A stretch of 64,000 nucleotides of DNA from Sphingomonas taxi (GTDB lineage Bacteria; Pseudomonadota; Alphaproteobacteria; Sphingomonadales; Sphingomonadaceae), in the NCBI RefSeq assembly GCF_000764535.1, contig NZ_CP009571.1, forward strand, positions 124,001 to 188,000. Reading direction: 5' to 3'. Numbering within the stretch: the stretch's first letter is position 1; the number at the start of each line of letters is the position of its first letter. Position numbers and translations under genes: made by a program. Positions 53,947-64,000 of the stretch are shown piece by piece. The notes under the pieces were generated by a model. That model searched no databases and had not been told where the DNA came from. It worked only from the letters and a program-made list of their open reading frames with translations.

Positions 53947-54774
53947 ATGACCACCCATATTGACTGGACCGGCCGCGTCGGCACCGTCTGGGCGGAGGAA
54001 TGGCGCCGGACCGAGCGCGCCTTCGCCGATCTCGCTCCACGGCTCGACGCCGCGATCCTCGCTGCCGCGCCGGCCGGCGCGATCAATGCGCTCGACATCG
54101 GCTGCGGTGCCGGTGCCACCGCCGCCGCGCTCGCCGCAGCGCGGCCAGACGCGCAAGTCACCGGTGCCGATCTGTCACCCGACCTCGTCGCCGTCGCCGA
54201 GGCGCACCATGCGCGCGCCAACCTCAGCTTCCGCACCGCCGACGCGTTGGTCGCCGCTGCCGGGCTCGCGCCGCTCGACCTGATCGTTTCGCGCCACGGC
54301 GTCATGTTCTTCGCCGATCCCGCGGCTGCCTTCACCCGTCTTGCTGCCGCGACGCGGCCCGGTGGCCGCTTGGTGTTCAGCTGCTTCGCCGCCGTCGCCG
54401 ACAATCCCTGGGCGACGCTGATCACCCCCGCGCCGCAACGCTCGGGCAGCTACGTGCCCGGCCCCTTCGCCTTCGCCGATCCGGAGGCGGGCGCTGCGGT
54501 CCTCGCCGCCGGCGGCTGGGCCGACGCGACCGCCGTTCTCACCCGCTTCAGCTATCGCGTCGGCGCGGGGGAGGAGGCGGTAGAGGATGCCGTCGCCTTC
54601 CTCACCCGCATCGGACCTGCCGCCTCCCGGCTCCGCGATGCCGCCGCGGAAGACCGGCCGGCGCTTCTCGCCCGCCTGCGCGCGGCGCTGACGGCGCAAC
54701 GAAATGGCCCTGTCGTGGATTTCCCTGCGGCGGCCTGGCTATGGACCGCCCGCGCGACAGGGGAGACCGTATGA
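53947..54774 (+). CDS. Class I SAM-dependent methyltransferase
   Basis: A 275-residue cytoplasmic methyltransferase with the Rossmann-like SAM motif I ALDIGCGAGATAAALA (about 49-64), motif II VTGADLSPDLVAVAEAHH, and motif post-I/III LDLIVSRHGVMFFADPAAAF. The substrate is unknown; UbiE/COQ5-like methyltransferases look similar. It is separated from recA by its terminator, so it should have its own promoter in only about 36 bp, or be transcribed by read-through. The next gene, a GST, overlaps its stop by 4 bp, so the two form an operon. Confidence 0.82.
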   Translation: MTTHIDWTGRVGTVWAEEWRRTERAFADLAPRLDAAILAAAPAGAINALDIGCGAGATAAALAAARPDAQVTGADLSPDLVAVAEAHHARANLSFRTADALVAAAGLAPLDLIVSRHGVMFFADPAAAFTRLAAATRPGGRLVFSCFAAVADNPWATLITPAPQRSGSYVPGPFAFADPEAGAAVLAAGGWADATAVLTRFSYRVGAGEEAVEDAVAFLTRIGPAASRLRDAAAEDRPALLARLRAALTAQRNGPVVDFPAAAWLWTARATGETV

Positions 54775-55406
54775 TCATCGTCCACCATCTCGAGAACAGC
54801 CGCTCGCAGCGGATCTTGTGGATGCTCGAAGAATTGGGCCTCGATTATCAGATCAAGCGGTATCAGCGCGATCCCAAGACGATGCTGGCGCCGCCCGAGC
54901 TGAAGCGCGTCCACCCGCTCGGCAAGTCGCCGGTGATCGAGGACCTCGACGCCAACGGCGGCCGGGTGATCGCGGAGACCGGTGCGATCGTCGAATATCT
55001 CGTCGAGAAGGCTGACGGCCGGCTCGGGCCGCCGGCGCATCGCGAGTCGGTGCTGCGCTACCGCTTCTGGCTCCATTATGCCGAGGGTTCGATGATGCCG
55101 CCGCTGCTGCTCAAGCTGGTGCTCGGCCGCATCCCGCTGATGGGCAAGGCGGCGGTCAAGCGCATCCAGCCGATGATCGACGTCCATCTCGACTATGTCG
55201 AAGCGGAGCTGGCGCAACGCCCGTGGTTCGCCGGCGACGTGATGACCGCCGCCGACATCATGATGAGCTTCCCGCTCGAAGCGGCGCGCAGCCGCGCCGG
55301 CCTCGATGCCTCGCGCCCGGCGACGATCGCCTGGCTCGAGAAGGTCCATGCGCTGCCGGCCTATCAGGCGGCGCTGGAGAAGGGCGGCCGCTACGCCTAC
55401 GCCTGA
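54771..55406 (+). CDS. Glutathione S-transferase family protein
   Basis: A 211-residue GST. The N-terminal thioredoxin fold (about 1-80) has HHLENSRSQRILWMLEELGLDYQ, then HPLGKSPVIEDLDANGG and ETGAIVEYLVEK. In bacterial GSTs the residue contacting the glutathione thiol lies near Ser/Arg at position 11-14 (NSRSQR); the Ser is present. The C-terminal helical domain includes WFAGDVMTAADIMMSF, the hallmark D-motif. Role: conjugation of glutathione to electrophiles. It overlaps the methyltransferase stop and is convergent with the symporter gene 6 bp beyond. Confidence 0.88.
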   Translation: MIIVHHLENSRSQRILWMLEELGLDYQIKRYQRDPKTMLAPPELKRVHPLGKSPVIEDLDANGGRVIAETGAIVEYLVEKADGRLGPPAHRESVLRYRFWLHYAEGSMMPPLLLKLVLGRIPLMGKAAVKRIQPMIDVHLDYVEAELAQRPWFAGDVMTAADIMMSFPLEAARSRAGLDASRPATIAWLEKVHALPAYQAALEKGGRYAYA

Positions 55407-55412
55407 TGGCGG

Positions 55413-56726
55413 CTAGTGCCGGAAGCTGGTCGCTGCCGGTGCCGCCGGCCCCTCGGCCACCGCGGGGTCGATCGTCGCGGGCTCGCGCGGATCGAACCCG
55501 CCCTCCCATTTCGCCACCACCGACGCCGCCACCGCGTTGCCGATCACGTTGGTCGCGGTGCGCCCCATGTCGAGGAAATGGTCGATCGCGAGGATCAGCA
55601 GCAGGCCCGCTTCGGGGATCTTGAACACCGGCAGCACCGCCGCGATCACGACGAGGCTGGCGCGCGGCACGCCGGCGATGCCCTTGGACGAGATCATCAG
55701 GAACAGGAGCATCGCGATCTGCGTGCCGAGCGGCAGGTCGATGCCATAGGCCTGGGCGATGAACAGCGACGCGAAGGTCATGTAGATCATCGAGCCGTCG
55801 AGGTTGAACGAATAGCCGAGCGGTAGCACGAAGCTGGCGATGCGCGGCGGCACCCCGAATTTGTCGAGCGCCTCCAGCATGCGCGGATAGGCGGCTTCCG
55901 ACGAGGCGGTGGTGAAGGCGACGAGCAGCGGCTCGCGGACGTAGCGGATCAGGTCGCGGATGCGCGGCCCGATGAACAGGAAGCCGATGCCGAGCAGGAT
56001 CGCCCACAGGCACAGCAAGGCGAGATAGAAGCTGCCCATGAAGAAGGCGAGCTGGCCGATCACCCCGGCGCCGCGCTCGGTCAGCGTCGCCGCCACCGCG
56101 CAGAACACCGCGAGTGGTGCGACGCGCATGACGTAATCGGTGATCCGCAGCATCACCGCGACCAGACCGTCGATCGCCCGGGTCAGCGGCGCGGCGCGCT
56201 CGCCGACCGCGGTGATCGCGACGCCGACGAAGATCGAGAAGACGACGATCTGCAGGATCTCGTTGGTCGCCATCGCCTCGACCATCGAAGCGGGGACGAT
56301 GTAGGTGATGAATTTGTCGAGGCTGAACGCGGCGGTGGCGATGCCGGCATCGGCGTCGACCGGCGGCAGCGGCAGGTTGATGCCGACCCCCGGCCGGATC
56401 AGATTGACCAGGATCAGCCCGAGCCCGAGCGACAGCAGGCTGGCCGAGACGAACCAGCCGATCGCCTTGGCGCCGACCCGGCCGAGCGCCGACGTATCGC
56501 CCATCTGGGTGATGCCGCTGACCAGCGTGGCGAAGACGAGCGGCGCGATGATCATCTTGATCAGCCGCAGGAAAATGGTGGTGCCGATCGCGAAATAACC
56601 GGCGATGCCCTTCAGCCGCGCCGCCGCCGCGGCCGAACCGTCGTCGAGCCAGCCGTTGATCGCCAGTCCCACCACGACACCGAGCAACAGGCCGATCACG
56701 ATAAACAAGGTCAGCCGTTTGGCCAT
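55413..56726 (-). CDS. Dicarboxylate/amino acid:cation symporter (DAACS family)
   Basis: A 437-residue inner-membrane symporter of the GltP/DctA family. The start MAKRLTLFIVIGLLLGVVVGLAING is the first helix. The family motifs are ASSEAAYPRMLEAL (serine-rich hairpin 1), PLGYSFNLDGSMIY (NMDGT-like, here NLDGS) and the C-terminal DHFLDMGRTATNVIGNAVA. It imports C4-dicarboxylates, glutamate or aspartate with protons or sodium. GGAG precedes the ATG at 56726. It is divergent from the M24 peptidase across 72 bp, so the two may be co-regulated for peptide and amino-acid use. Confidence 0.92.
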   Translation of the reverse strand: MAKRLTLFIVIGLLLGVVVGLAINGWLDDGSAAAAARLKGIAGYFAIGTTIFLRLIKMIIAPLVFATLVSGITQMGDTSALGRVGAKAIGWFVSASLLSLGLGLILVNLIRPGVGINLPLPPVDADAGIATAAFSLDKFITYIVPASMVEAMATNEILQIVVFSIFVGVAITAVGERAAPLTRAIDGLVAVMLRITDYVMRVAPLAVFCAVAATLTERGAGVIGQLAFFMGSFYLALLCLWAILLGIGFLFIGPRIRDLIRYVREPLLVAFTTASSEAAYPRMLEALDKFGVPPRIASFVLPLGYSFNLDGSMIYMTFASLFIAQAYGIDLPLGTQIAMLLFLMISSKGIAGVPRASLVVIAAVLPVFKIPEAGLLLILAIDHFLDMGRTATNVIGNAVAASVVAKWEGGFDPREPATIDPAVAEGPAAPAATSFRH

Positions 56727-56798
56727 GCACGAAACTCCAGGATTTGCCGCTAGGGAAGGGGATTGCGGCCGCCGGGTCAAGCGCCGTATCGCTGCATC

Positions 56799-58058
56799 AT
56801 GGTCTTCAGCCCCTCGCGCCGTTCGCTCCTCGCCGCCGCCGCGGCGGTGCCGCTCCTGTCGTCGGGGCTGCTCCGCGCCGCCGAACCCGATCTGTCCGCG
56901 CTGCGCGACATCACGACGGGCGCGGTGCCGATCGGCCGCGACGAGCGCGCCCGCCGGCTGGCGCGGGCACAGGCGCTGATGGCGGCGAACGGGCTTGGCG
57001 CGGTGCTGATCGAGCCGGGCTCGTCGATGCTCTATTTCACCGGCGTGCGCTGGGGGCGCAGCGAACGGCCGACGCTGGCGATCCTGCCCCGCGAGGGCGA
57101 ACCGCTGATCGTCACGCCCTTCTTCGAGGAGCCGTCGGTCCGCCAGACGCTGAGCGTCCCCGCTGCGGTGCGCGTCTGGCAGGAAGACGGCAATGCGCTG
57201 GCCGTCGTCGCCGGCTGGCTGAAGGAGCGCGGGCTCGACCGGCTGCCGATCGGCATCGAGGAGACGACACGCGTCTTCATCCCGGCCGACCTCGCCCGTT
57301 TCGCCCCCGATGCACGACAGGTGAGCGCCAATCCGGTGGTGCGCGGCTGCCGGATGATCAAGACGCCCGCCGAACTCGCCTTGATGCAGTGCGCGACCGA
57401 GGTGACGCTCGCCGCCTATCGCTGGCTGGCGCCGCGGGTCGAGGCGGGGATGACCGGCAGCCAGATCGGCGCGCTGATGACCGCCGCGACCACCCGGCTC
57501 GGCGGCGATCCCGAATTCGCGCTGGCGCTGATCGGTCCCGCCGCCGCGCTGCCGCACGGCAGCCGCGAGGTGCATCGCATCGCCGCGGGCGAGATCCTGC
57601 TGATGGACTGCGGCTGCACCGTGCAGGGCTATCAATCCGACATCTCGCGGACCTGGGTGCCGCAGGGCCGCGCGACCGTCGCGCAGCGCAAGGTCTGGGA
57701 TCAGGCGGCGCGCGGCCAGCAGGTCGCGCTCGCCGCGGCGCGGATCGGCGTCACCGCGGGTAGCGTCGACGATGCGGTGCGGCGCTATTACACCGGCCTC
57801 GGCTACGGCCCCGACTATAAGCTGCCCGGCCTGTCGCACCGCACCGGCCACGGCATCGGCATGGACGGCCACGAACCCGTCAACCTCGTTCGCGGCGAGA
57901 CGACGCGGCTGGCCGCCGGCATGTGCTTCTCGAACGAGCCCGGCATCTACCTGCCCGGCCAGTTTGGCGTCCGGCTGGAGGATTGCTTCCACATGACCGC
58001 CGAGGGGCCGCGCTGGTTCAGCACGCCGCCCAAGTCGATCGATCAGCCTTTCGGATGA
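56799..58058 (+). CDS. Tat-exported M24 family metallopeptidase (Xaa-Pro aminopeptidase-like)
   Basis: A 419-residue exported peptidase of the creatinase/aminopeptidase P fold. The N-terminus SRRSLLAAAAAVPLLSSG is a Tat-type signal. The N-terminal creatinase domain spans about 30-170. The pita-bread domain has all five metal ligands in context: D in LLMDCGCTVQG, D in YQSDISRTW, H in HRTGHGIGMDGHEP, and two E in FSNEPGIY and GVRLEDCFH. It cleaves X-Pro or related dipeptides in the periplasm. The ATG at 56799 gives the Tat signal. A small secreted protein follows in an overlapping frame. Confidence 0.88.
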   Translation: MVFSPSRRSLLAAAAAVPLLSSGLLRAAEPDLSALRDITTGAVPIGRDERARRLARAQALMAANGLGAVLIEPGSSMLYFTGVRWGRSERPTLAILPREGEPLIVTPFFEEPSVRQTLSVPAAVRVWQEDGNALAVVAGWLKERGLDRLPIGIEETTRVFIPADLARFAPDARQVSANPVVRGCRMIKTPAELALMQCATEVTLAAYRWLAPRVEAGMTGSQIGALMTAATTRLGGDPEFALALIGPAAALPHGSREVHRIAAGEILLMDCGCTVQGYQSDISRTWVPQGRATVAQRKVWDQAARGQQVALAAARIGVTAGSVDDAVRRYYTGLGYGPDYKLPGLSHRTGHGIGMDGHEPVNLVRGETTRLAAGMCFSNEPGIYLPGQFGVRLEDCFHMTAEGPRWFSTPPKSIDQPFG

Positions 58059-58069
58059 AGGACCAGCAT

Positions 58070-58462
58070 ATGCGGCTTTCCTGCGCCTACGCCCTTGCTC
58101 TGCTGTCGCTTGCCGGACCCGCGGTCGCGGCGCAGCCGCCGGGCTTGCCGAAGCGGGTCGGGACATGCGTGTTCAGCACGGTGCGCAACGTCTCCGCGCG
58201 GCTGGAGGATGGATCGGGCCGGCCGGTGCCCGAGAGCGGTACGAGCATATCCCTCGCCAATGGCCTGTACGGCGTCTCCTACAGCCGCGTCGCGGCGGCA
58301 CAGAATGCGCGGCGGGGGGATCGCGTGCTCGCCTGCCTCGTCAGCATTCCACGGCATTGCCCGCCGGGCGACGATCGCGGCCGGATCTATACGACGACCA
58401 ACCTGCGCACGATGGAATCGTGGACGCTGCCCGACTCGCAGCACATGTGTGGTGGCGCGTAA
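58070..58462 (+). CDS. Small exported protein of unknown function
   Basis: A 130-residue protein with a signal peptide (LSCAYALALLSLAGPAVAAQ, cleavage near residue 22). The mature 108 residues contain four Cys (in GTCVFSTV, LACLVSI, RHCPPGD, QHMCGGA), suitable for two disulfides. I do not recognise a domain. The ATG at 58070 has AAGGA upstream; an earlier in-frame ATG at 58055 overlaps the M24 stop as ATGA, and either may be used. The coupling suggests a joint role with the peptidase. It lies 44 bp upstream of alaS, on the same strand. Confidence 0.7.
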   Translation: MRLSCAYALALLSLAGPAVAAQPPGLPKRVGTCVFSTVRNVSARLEDGSGRPVPESGTSISLANGLYGVSYSRVAAAQNARRGDRVLACLVSIPRHCPPGDDRGRIYTTTNLRTMESWTLPDSQHMCGGA

Positions 58463-58506
58463 CGACGCTTGAGGGCGGGCCGTCTCTCGCCTAAGTCGCT
58501 TGGTCT

Positions 58507-61167
<2,661 letters not shown>

Positions 61168-61235
61168 AGATCGTCAGTTGGTGATGCGGCGGTGAGCGTG
61201 ACGGTGCCGACGAGGCTCGACGCTCAGGCCTGAAG

Positions 61236-61265
61236 AAAGTCCTCCCCCTGGCGGGGGAGGACTTT
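61236..61265 (+). terminator. Strong hairpin after alaS, probable terminator
   Basis: A 13-bp perfect stem (61236-61248 with 61253-61265) ends in TTT within the arm and a 4-nt loop TGGC. The arm starts AAAG, so on the minus strand it would also end in TTT. It is placed to stop alaS transcription. Confidence 0.7.
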
Positions 61266-61303
61266 ATCTGAATATTGATCCGGTCAATTCGTTTAGGTCG
61301 AAG

Positions 61304-61325
61304 CGGGGAGGGCGGACCCTCCCCG
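61304..61325 (-). terminator. Hairpin after the secreted PRC-like gene, minus strand
   Basis: A 9-bp perfect stem (61304-61312 with 61317-61325) with a CGGA loop lies 6 bp past the stop of the gene at 61331-61888. No T-run follows, so termination is probable from stem strength only. Confidence 0.55.
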
Positions 61326-61330
61326 ATCCG

Positions 61331-61888
61331 TTACTTCGCCGCGCCGGTGGTGGCCGCTGCGAGCTGGTCGGCGGTGATGCCGGCGACGATCTTGCCGCTC
61401 GCATCGGCGCTGAAGCCGGCGATCGGCAGCTTCACGTCGCCCTTGGCGGTCGTCAGCGTGACGAACTGCGCGTCGGCCGCCTTGATCGTGCCGAGCGTCG
61501 CGCCGTTGAGGCCGGTCACCGACGTGCCGGGGGTCAGCTTGGACTTCACCGCCGCCTGCGCCTGTGCCTGCGAGCTCGCGACCGCGGCGTCGAGATCGGC
61601 CTTGGTCATCGCCATCGCGAAGCCCTTGTCGGTCTTGCCGATCGACGCGGGGGGGACGGGCACCTGCGCGGTGCCGGTGTTGAGGATCACCGCCTGCGGG
61701 GTGATGCTGGCGACGGTGCCGAGCGCGACGCCCGCACTGTCATAGATCGTCGCGCCGACGGTGGGCGCGGTGGCGGTGGCGGAACCGGTAGCGGTCGCCG
61801 CGGCGCCGGGGGCAGGCTGGGCTTGCTGTGCCAGAGCCGCGGCGGGCACCATCATCAGGCTGCCGATCGTCAGGGCCAGGGTACGCAT
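61331..61888 (-). CDS. Exported protein with two PRC-barrel-like repeats
   Basis: A 185-residue protein with a signal peptide (LTIGSLMMVPAAALAQ, ending about residue 21) and an Ala/Thr/Pro-rich linker to about residue 43. The mature part contains two similar units: ATIYDSAGVALGTVASITPQAVILNTG (about 46-72) and VTGLNGATLGTIKAADAQFVTLTTA (about 124-148). Both follow the G..V-D-x-x-G-x-x-L-G-x-V/I pattern of PRC-barrel-like folds, then a strand of hydrophobics. Function is unknown; ligand or surface adhesion is possible. It is separated by 96 bp from the DUF952 gene on the same strand. Confidence 0.7.
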   Translation of the reverse strand: MRTLALTIGSLMMVPAAALAQQAQPAPGAAATATGSATATAPTVGATIYDSAGVALGTVASITPQAVILNTGTAQVPVPPASIGKTDKGFAMAMTKADLDAAVASSQAQAQAAVKSKLTPGTSVTGLNGATLGTIKAADAQFVTLTTAKGDVKLPIAGFSADASGKIVAGITADQLAAATTGAAK

Positions 61889-61942
61889 TGGAATTCTCCC
61901 ATCTTGGTCGTTGTGACGGGGTAACGATGGTGTTCCAAATGC

Positions 61943-61974
61943 GGTTCCGCCCGCCTTTCTCGGCGAGCGGAGCC
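61943..61974 (-). terminator. Stem-loop downstream of DUF952
   Basis: Thirteen-base arms (61943-61955 and 61962-61974), with one A-C mismatch and one G-U pair when read on the minus strand, lie 11 bp past the DUF952 stop on that strand. No T-run follows. Confidence 0.4.
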
Positions 61975-61984
61975 TGAACCGGGA

Positions 61985-62338
61985 TCAGCCGGCGATCGGC
62001 AATCGGACCGTCCCGTCCGCGGCACGCTCCAGCGGACCGTAAGCGATGACGGTTTCGAGCAGCAGCGGCTCGTAGAGATGCGGGAAAAGCTGGCCGCCGC
62101 GCGATTCCTCCCACTTCAGCGTGTCGCCGAAACTGCCGAGGTCGATTGCGACGACGTGCAGGTCGCTCTGCCCGGCGAAATGCTTGTCGACCGTCTCGGT
62201 GAGCTGTGCCGCCGTCGACATATGGATGTAGCCGTCGGACAGGTCGACGGGCGCCCCGGCGAACTGCCGGTCCCGCTCCAGCACCGCCATCTGCTCGGCG
62301 GTCAGCACTTTATAGGCGGTGGTGGGACGCTCGCTCAT
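61985..62338 (-). CDS. DUF952 family protein
   Basis: A 117-residue DUF952 protein: YKVLTAEQMAVLERDRQFAGAPVDLSDGYIHMSTAAQLTETVDKHFAGQ, then LVLLRVD-like VVAIDLGSFGD, and KWEESRGGQLFPHLYEPL at the C-terminal core. The family is cytoplasmic, about 110 residues, with a conserved DGYIHxS and FPHLY; function unknown, possibly ADP-ribose-related by fold. The ATG overlaps the gyrA stop (ATGA), so it is likely co-translated with gyrA. Confidence 0.88.
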   Translation of the reverse strand: MSERPTTAYKVLTAEQMAVLERDRQFAGAPVDLSDGYIHMSTAAQLTETVDKHFAGQSDLHVVAIDLGSFGDTLKWEESRGGQLFPHLYEPLLLETVIAYGPLERAADGTVRLPIAG

Positions 62339-64000
62339 GCCTCATCCCCGCTCTCGCCGTCGTCGCTGTCGTCGACCTGCTCGTCCATCGTCTGCGGCCC
62401 GGTGCCGTCGTCGACCACCAGATCGTCCCCGCCCGGCAGCGCCGGGGTGCTGCCCAATTCCTCGGCGATCACCGCCTCGGCCTCGTTCTCGGGCTCCTCC
62501 TCCTCGTCGATCCGCGCGGCCGAGACGACATGTTCGTCCTTGGCGACGCTGAACAGCGTCACGCCCTGCGTGTTGCGGCCGGTGACGCGGACGTCGCCGA
62601 CCGACATGCGGATCAGCTTGGCCTGATCGGTGACCAGCATCAATTGCTCGCCCGAATGCGCCGGGAAGCTCGCCACCACTGGCCCGTTGCGGCCCGCGGA
62701 GACAATATTGGTGATGCCCTGGCCACCGCGGTTGGTGCGGCGATATTCATAGGCCGAGGTGCGCTTGCCATAGCCGTTCTGGGTGACGGTGAGGATGAAC
62801 TCCTCCGCGGCCTCGAACTCGGCCATCCGCTCGGGCGGCAGCGCCGCCTCGCGCTCGCCTTCCTTCCAGGCCGCGGCTTTCAGATATTGCTCGCGCTCTT
62901 CGGTGGTGGCGTGGAAGCCGCGCAGGATCGAGAGCGAGATCACCTCGTCGCCCTCGCCGAGGCTGACGCCGCGTACGCCGGTCGAGGTGCGGCTCTGGAA
63001 TTCGCGCACGTCGGTGGCGGCGAAGCGGATCGCCTTGCCGTTGCGCGTGGCGAGCAGCACGTCGTCACTCTCGGTCAGCACCGCGACCCCGATCAATTTG
63101 TCGTCGGACCCTTCGTCGAAGCGCATCGCCAACTTGCCGTTCGACGGGATGTTGGCGAAGGCGTCCATCGCGTTGCGGCGGACGGTGCCGTTGGCGGTGG
63201 CGAACATGACGTGCAGGTCGCCCCAGCGCGTCTCGTCCTCGGGCAGCGGCAGGACGGTCGAGATCGTCTCGCCCGGCGCCAGCGGCAGCAGGTTGATCAT
63301 CGGCCGGCCGCGCGTCGCCGGCCCGCCCTCGGGCAGGCGCCAGACCTTCTTGCGATAGACCTTGCCGAGGTTGGAGAAGAACAGCACCGGCGTGTGCGTC
63401 GAGGTGACGAACAGGCTGGTGATCGCATCCTCTTCCTTGGTCGCCATGCCGGCGCGCCCCTTGCCGCCGCGCTTCTGCGCGCGGAAGGCGTCGAGCGGCG
63501 TGCGCTTGATATAGCCCTGCACCGTGACGGTGACGACCATGTCCTCGCGCTCGATCAGATCCTCGTCGTCGATGCCGTCGGCGGCAGCGGCGATCTCGGT
63601 CCGGCGCGGCGTCGCGAAGATCGAGCGGACGTCGACCAGCTCCTCGCGCATCACCTCATAGAGGCGCTTGCGGTTGCCGAGGATCTCGAGCAGCGCGGCG
63701 ATCGAATCGGCGAGGCCCTTGAGCTCGTCGCCGATCTCGTCCCGACCCAAAGCGGTGAGGCGATGCAGGCGCAGATCGAGGATCGCGCGGACCTGCACGT
63801 CGGACAGGCGGTAGCTCTCGCCGACCTGGATGCCCTCGACCGCCTCGACCAGGCTGAGATAGGGGGCGATCTCGGCGACCGGCCATTCGCGCGCCAGCAG
63901 CGCGGCGCGTGCCTCCGCCGGGCTCGACGAGCCGCGGATGATCCGCACCACCTCGTCGAGGTTGGTGACCGCGATCACCAGCCCGAGCAGGATATGCGCC
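62335..64000 (-). CDS. gyrA: DNA gyrase subunit A, 3' part (runs off the window)
   Basis: The visible 554 codons are the C-terminal two-thirds of GyrA, the supercoiling subunit; the start and catalytic Tyr lie beyond the right edge. The coiled-coil and tower end is present (IAVTNLDEVVRIIRGSSSPAEARAAL). The GyrA-box QKRGGKGRAG identifies gyrase rather than topoisomerase IV. The beta-pinwheel has repeated VRVF-like blades, e.g. EEFILTVTQNGYGKRTSAYEYRRTNRGGQG. The tail is very acidic (EEEEPENEAEAV and DDSDDGESGDEA), longer than in many homologues. DUF952 follows with a 4-bp overlap. Confidence 0.95.
   Translation of the reverse strand, partial: AHILLGLVIAVTNLDEVVRIIRGSSSPAEARAALLAREWPVAEIAPYLSLVEAVEGIQVGESYRLSDVQVRAILDLRLHRLTALGRDEIGDELKGLADSIAALLEILGNRKRLYEVMREELVDVRSIFATPRRTEIAAAADGIDDEDLIEREDMVVTVTVQGYIKRTPLDAFRAQKRGGKGRAGMATKEEDAITSLFVTSTHTPVLFFSNLGKVYRKKVWRLPEGGPATRGRPMINLLPLAPGETISTVLPLPEDETRWGDLHVMFATANGTVRRNAMDAFANIPSNGKLAMRFDEGSDDKLIGVAVLTESDDVLLATRNGKAIRFAATDVREFQSRTSTGVRGVSLGEGDEVISLSILRGFHATTEEREQYLKAAAWKEGEREAALPPERMAEFEAAEEFILTVTQNGYGKRTSAYEYRRTNRGGQGITNIVSAGRNGPVVASFPAHSGEQLMLVTDQAKLIRMSVGDVRVTGRNTQGVTLFSVAKDEHVVSAARIDEEEEPENEAEAVIAEELGSTPALPGGDDLVVDDGTGPQTMDEQVDDSDDGESGDEA

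Overview
The window is GC-rich, densely packed bacterial chromosome. It most resembles a sphingomonad (Sphingomonadales, Alphaproteobacteria). The reasons are a DksA that keeps only one zinc-finger cysteine, an RcdA/DUF1465 cell-cycle protein, a pyruvate dehydrogenase E1-beta with a fused lipoyl domain, a recA gene behind an alphaproteobacterial GTTC-N7-GTTC LexA box, and many secreted or Tat-exported enzymes. This placement is inference from gene content; no database search was possible. I see no phage, plasmid, transposase, CRISPR array, rRNA or tRNA gene.

Layout. 1-2.2 kb: small regulators (dksA, a PilZ protein, two DUF465 proteins, rcdA). 2.4-9 kb: nitronate monooxygenase, an M1 aminopeptidase, a lipoprotein, and a minus-strand group of a desaturase, a PhnD-like protein without a signal peptide, and an RBBP9-fold hydrolase that lacks its catalytic residues. 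9-12.5 kb: a sugar-nucleotide epimerase, then a LysR regulator divergent from a pirin and an FMN reductase, with a perfect operator-like dyad between them. 12.5-20.3 kb: malate synthase G and a divergent LysR, a glycine-zipper protein, a repeat-rich gap, a DHA2 efflux pump, a photolyase and a lipoprotein. 20.3-26.1 kb: a PaoABC-type periplasmic aldehyde oxidoreductase, a FadL porin and a DUF2147 protein.

26.6-35 kb: a fatty-acid beta-oxidation locus (FadN-type multifunctional enzyme and thiolase, divergent from an acyl-CoA ligase and a MerR regulator), then pdhA-pdhB. FadL at 24.3-25.6 kb and ETF-quinone oxidoreductase at 48.5 kb fit the same chain: fatty-acid uptake, activation, beta-oxidation, electron transfer to quinone, and the glyoxylate bypass through malate synthase. 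35-38.3 kb: three overlapping Tad-type pseudopilin or VWA genes. 38.3-47.7 kb: a degenerate squalene-synthase-like protein, two EF-hand proteins, trmFO, DUF488, a KefB-like antiporter, a second acyl-CoA ligase and a soluble lytic transglycosylase.

47.6-64 kb: a UDG-like protein without iron-sulfur cysteines, ETF-QO, a TPR protein, ispE, recA, a methyltransferase and GST pair, a dicarboxylate symporter, a Tat-exported M24 peptidase, alaS, a secreted repeat protein, DUF952 and the 3' part of gyrA, which runs off the right edge.

The most distinctive non-coding features are a 276-bp tandem duplication that copied the 3' end of the efflux-pump gene together with a long hairpin, and two families of paired palindromes (REP/BIME-like). 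One family flanks the photolyase gene; the other occurs three times at about 106-107 bp. I found no clearly new multi-gene system. The best candidates for one are the desaturase/PhnD-like/dead-hydrolase group and the LysR-pirin-reductase unit.
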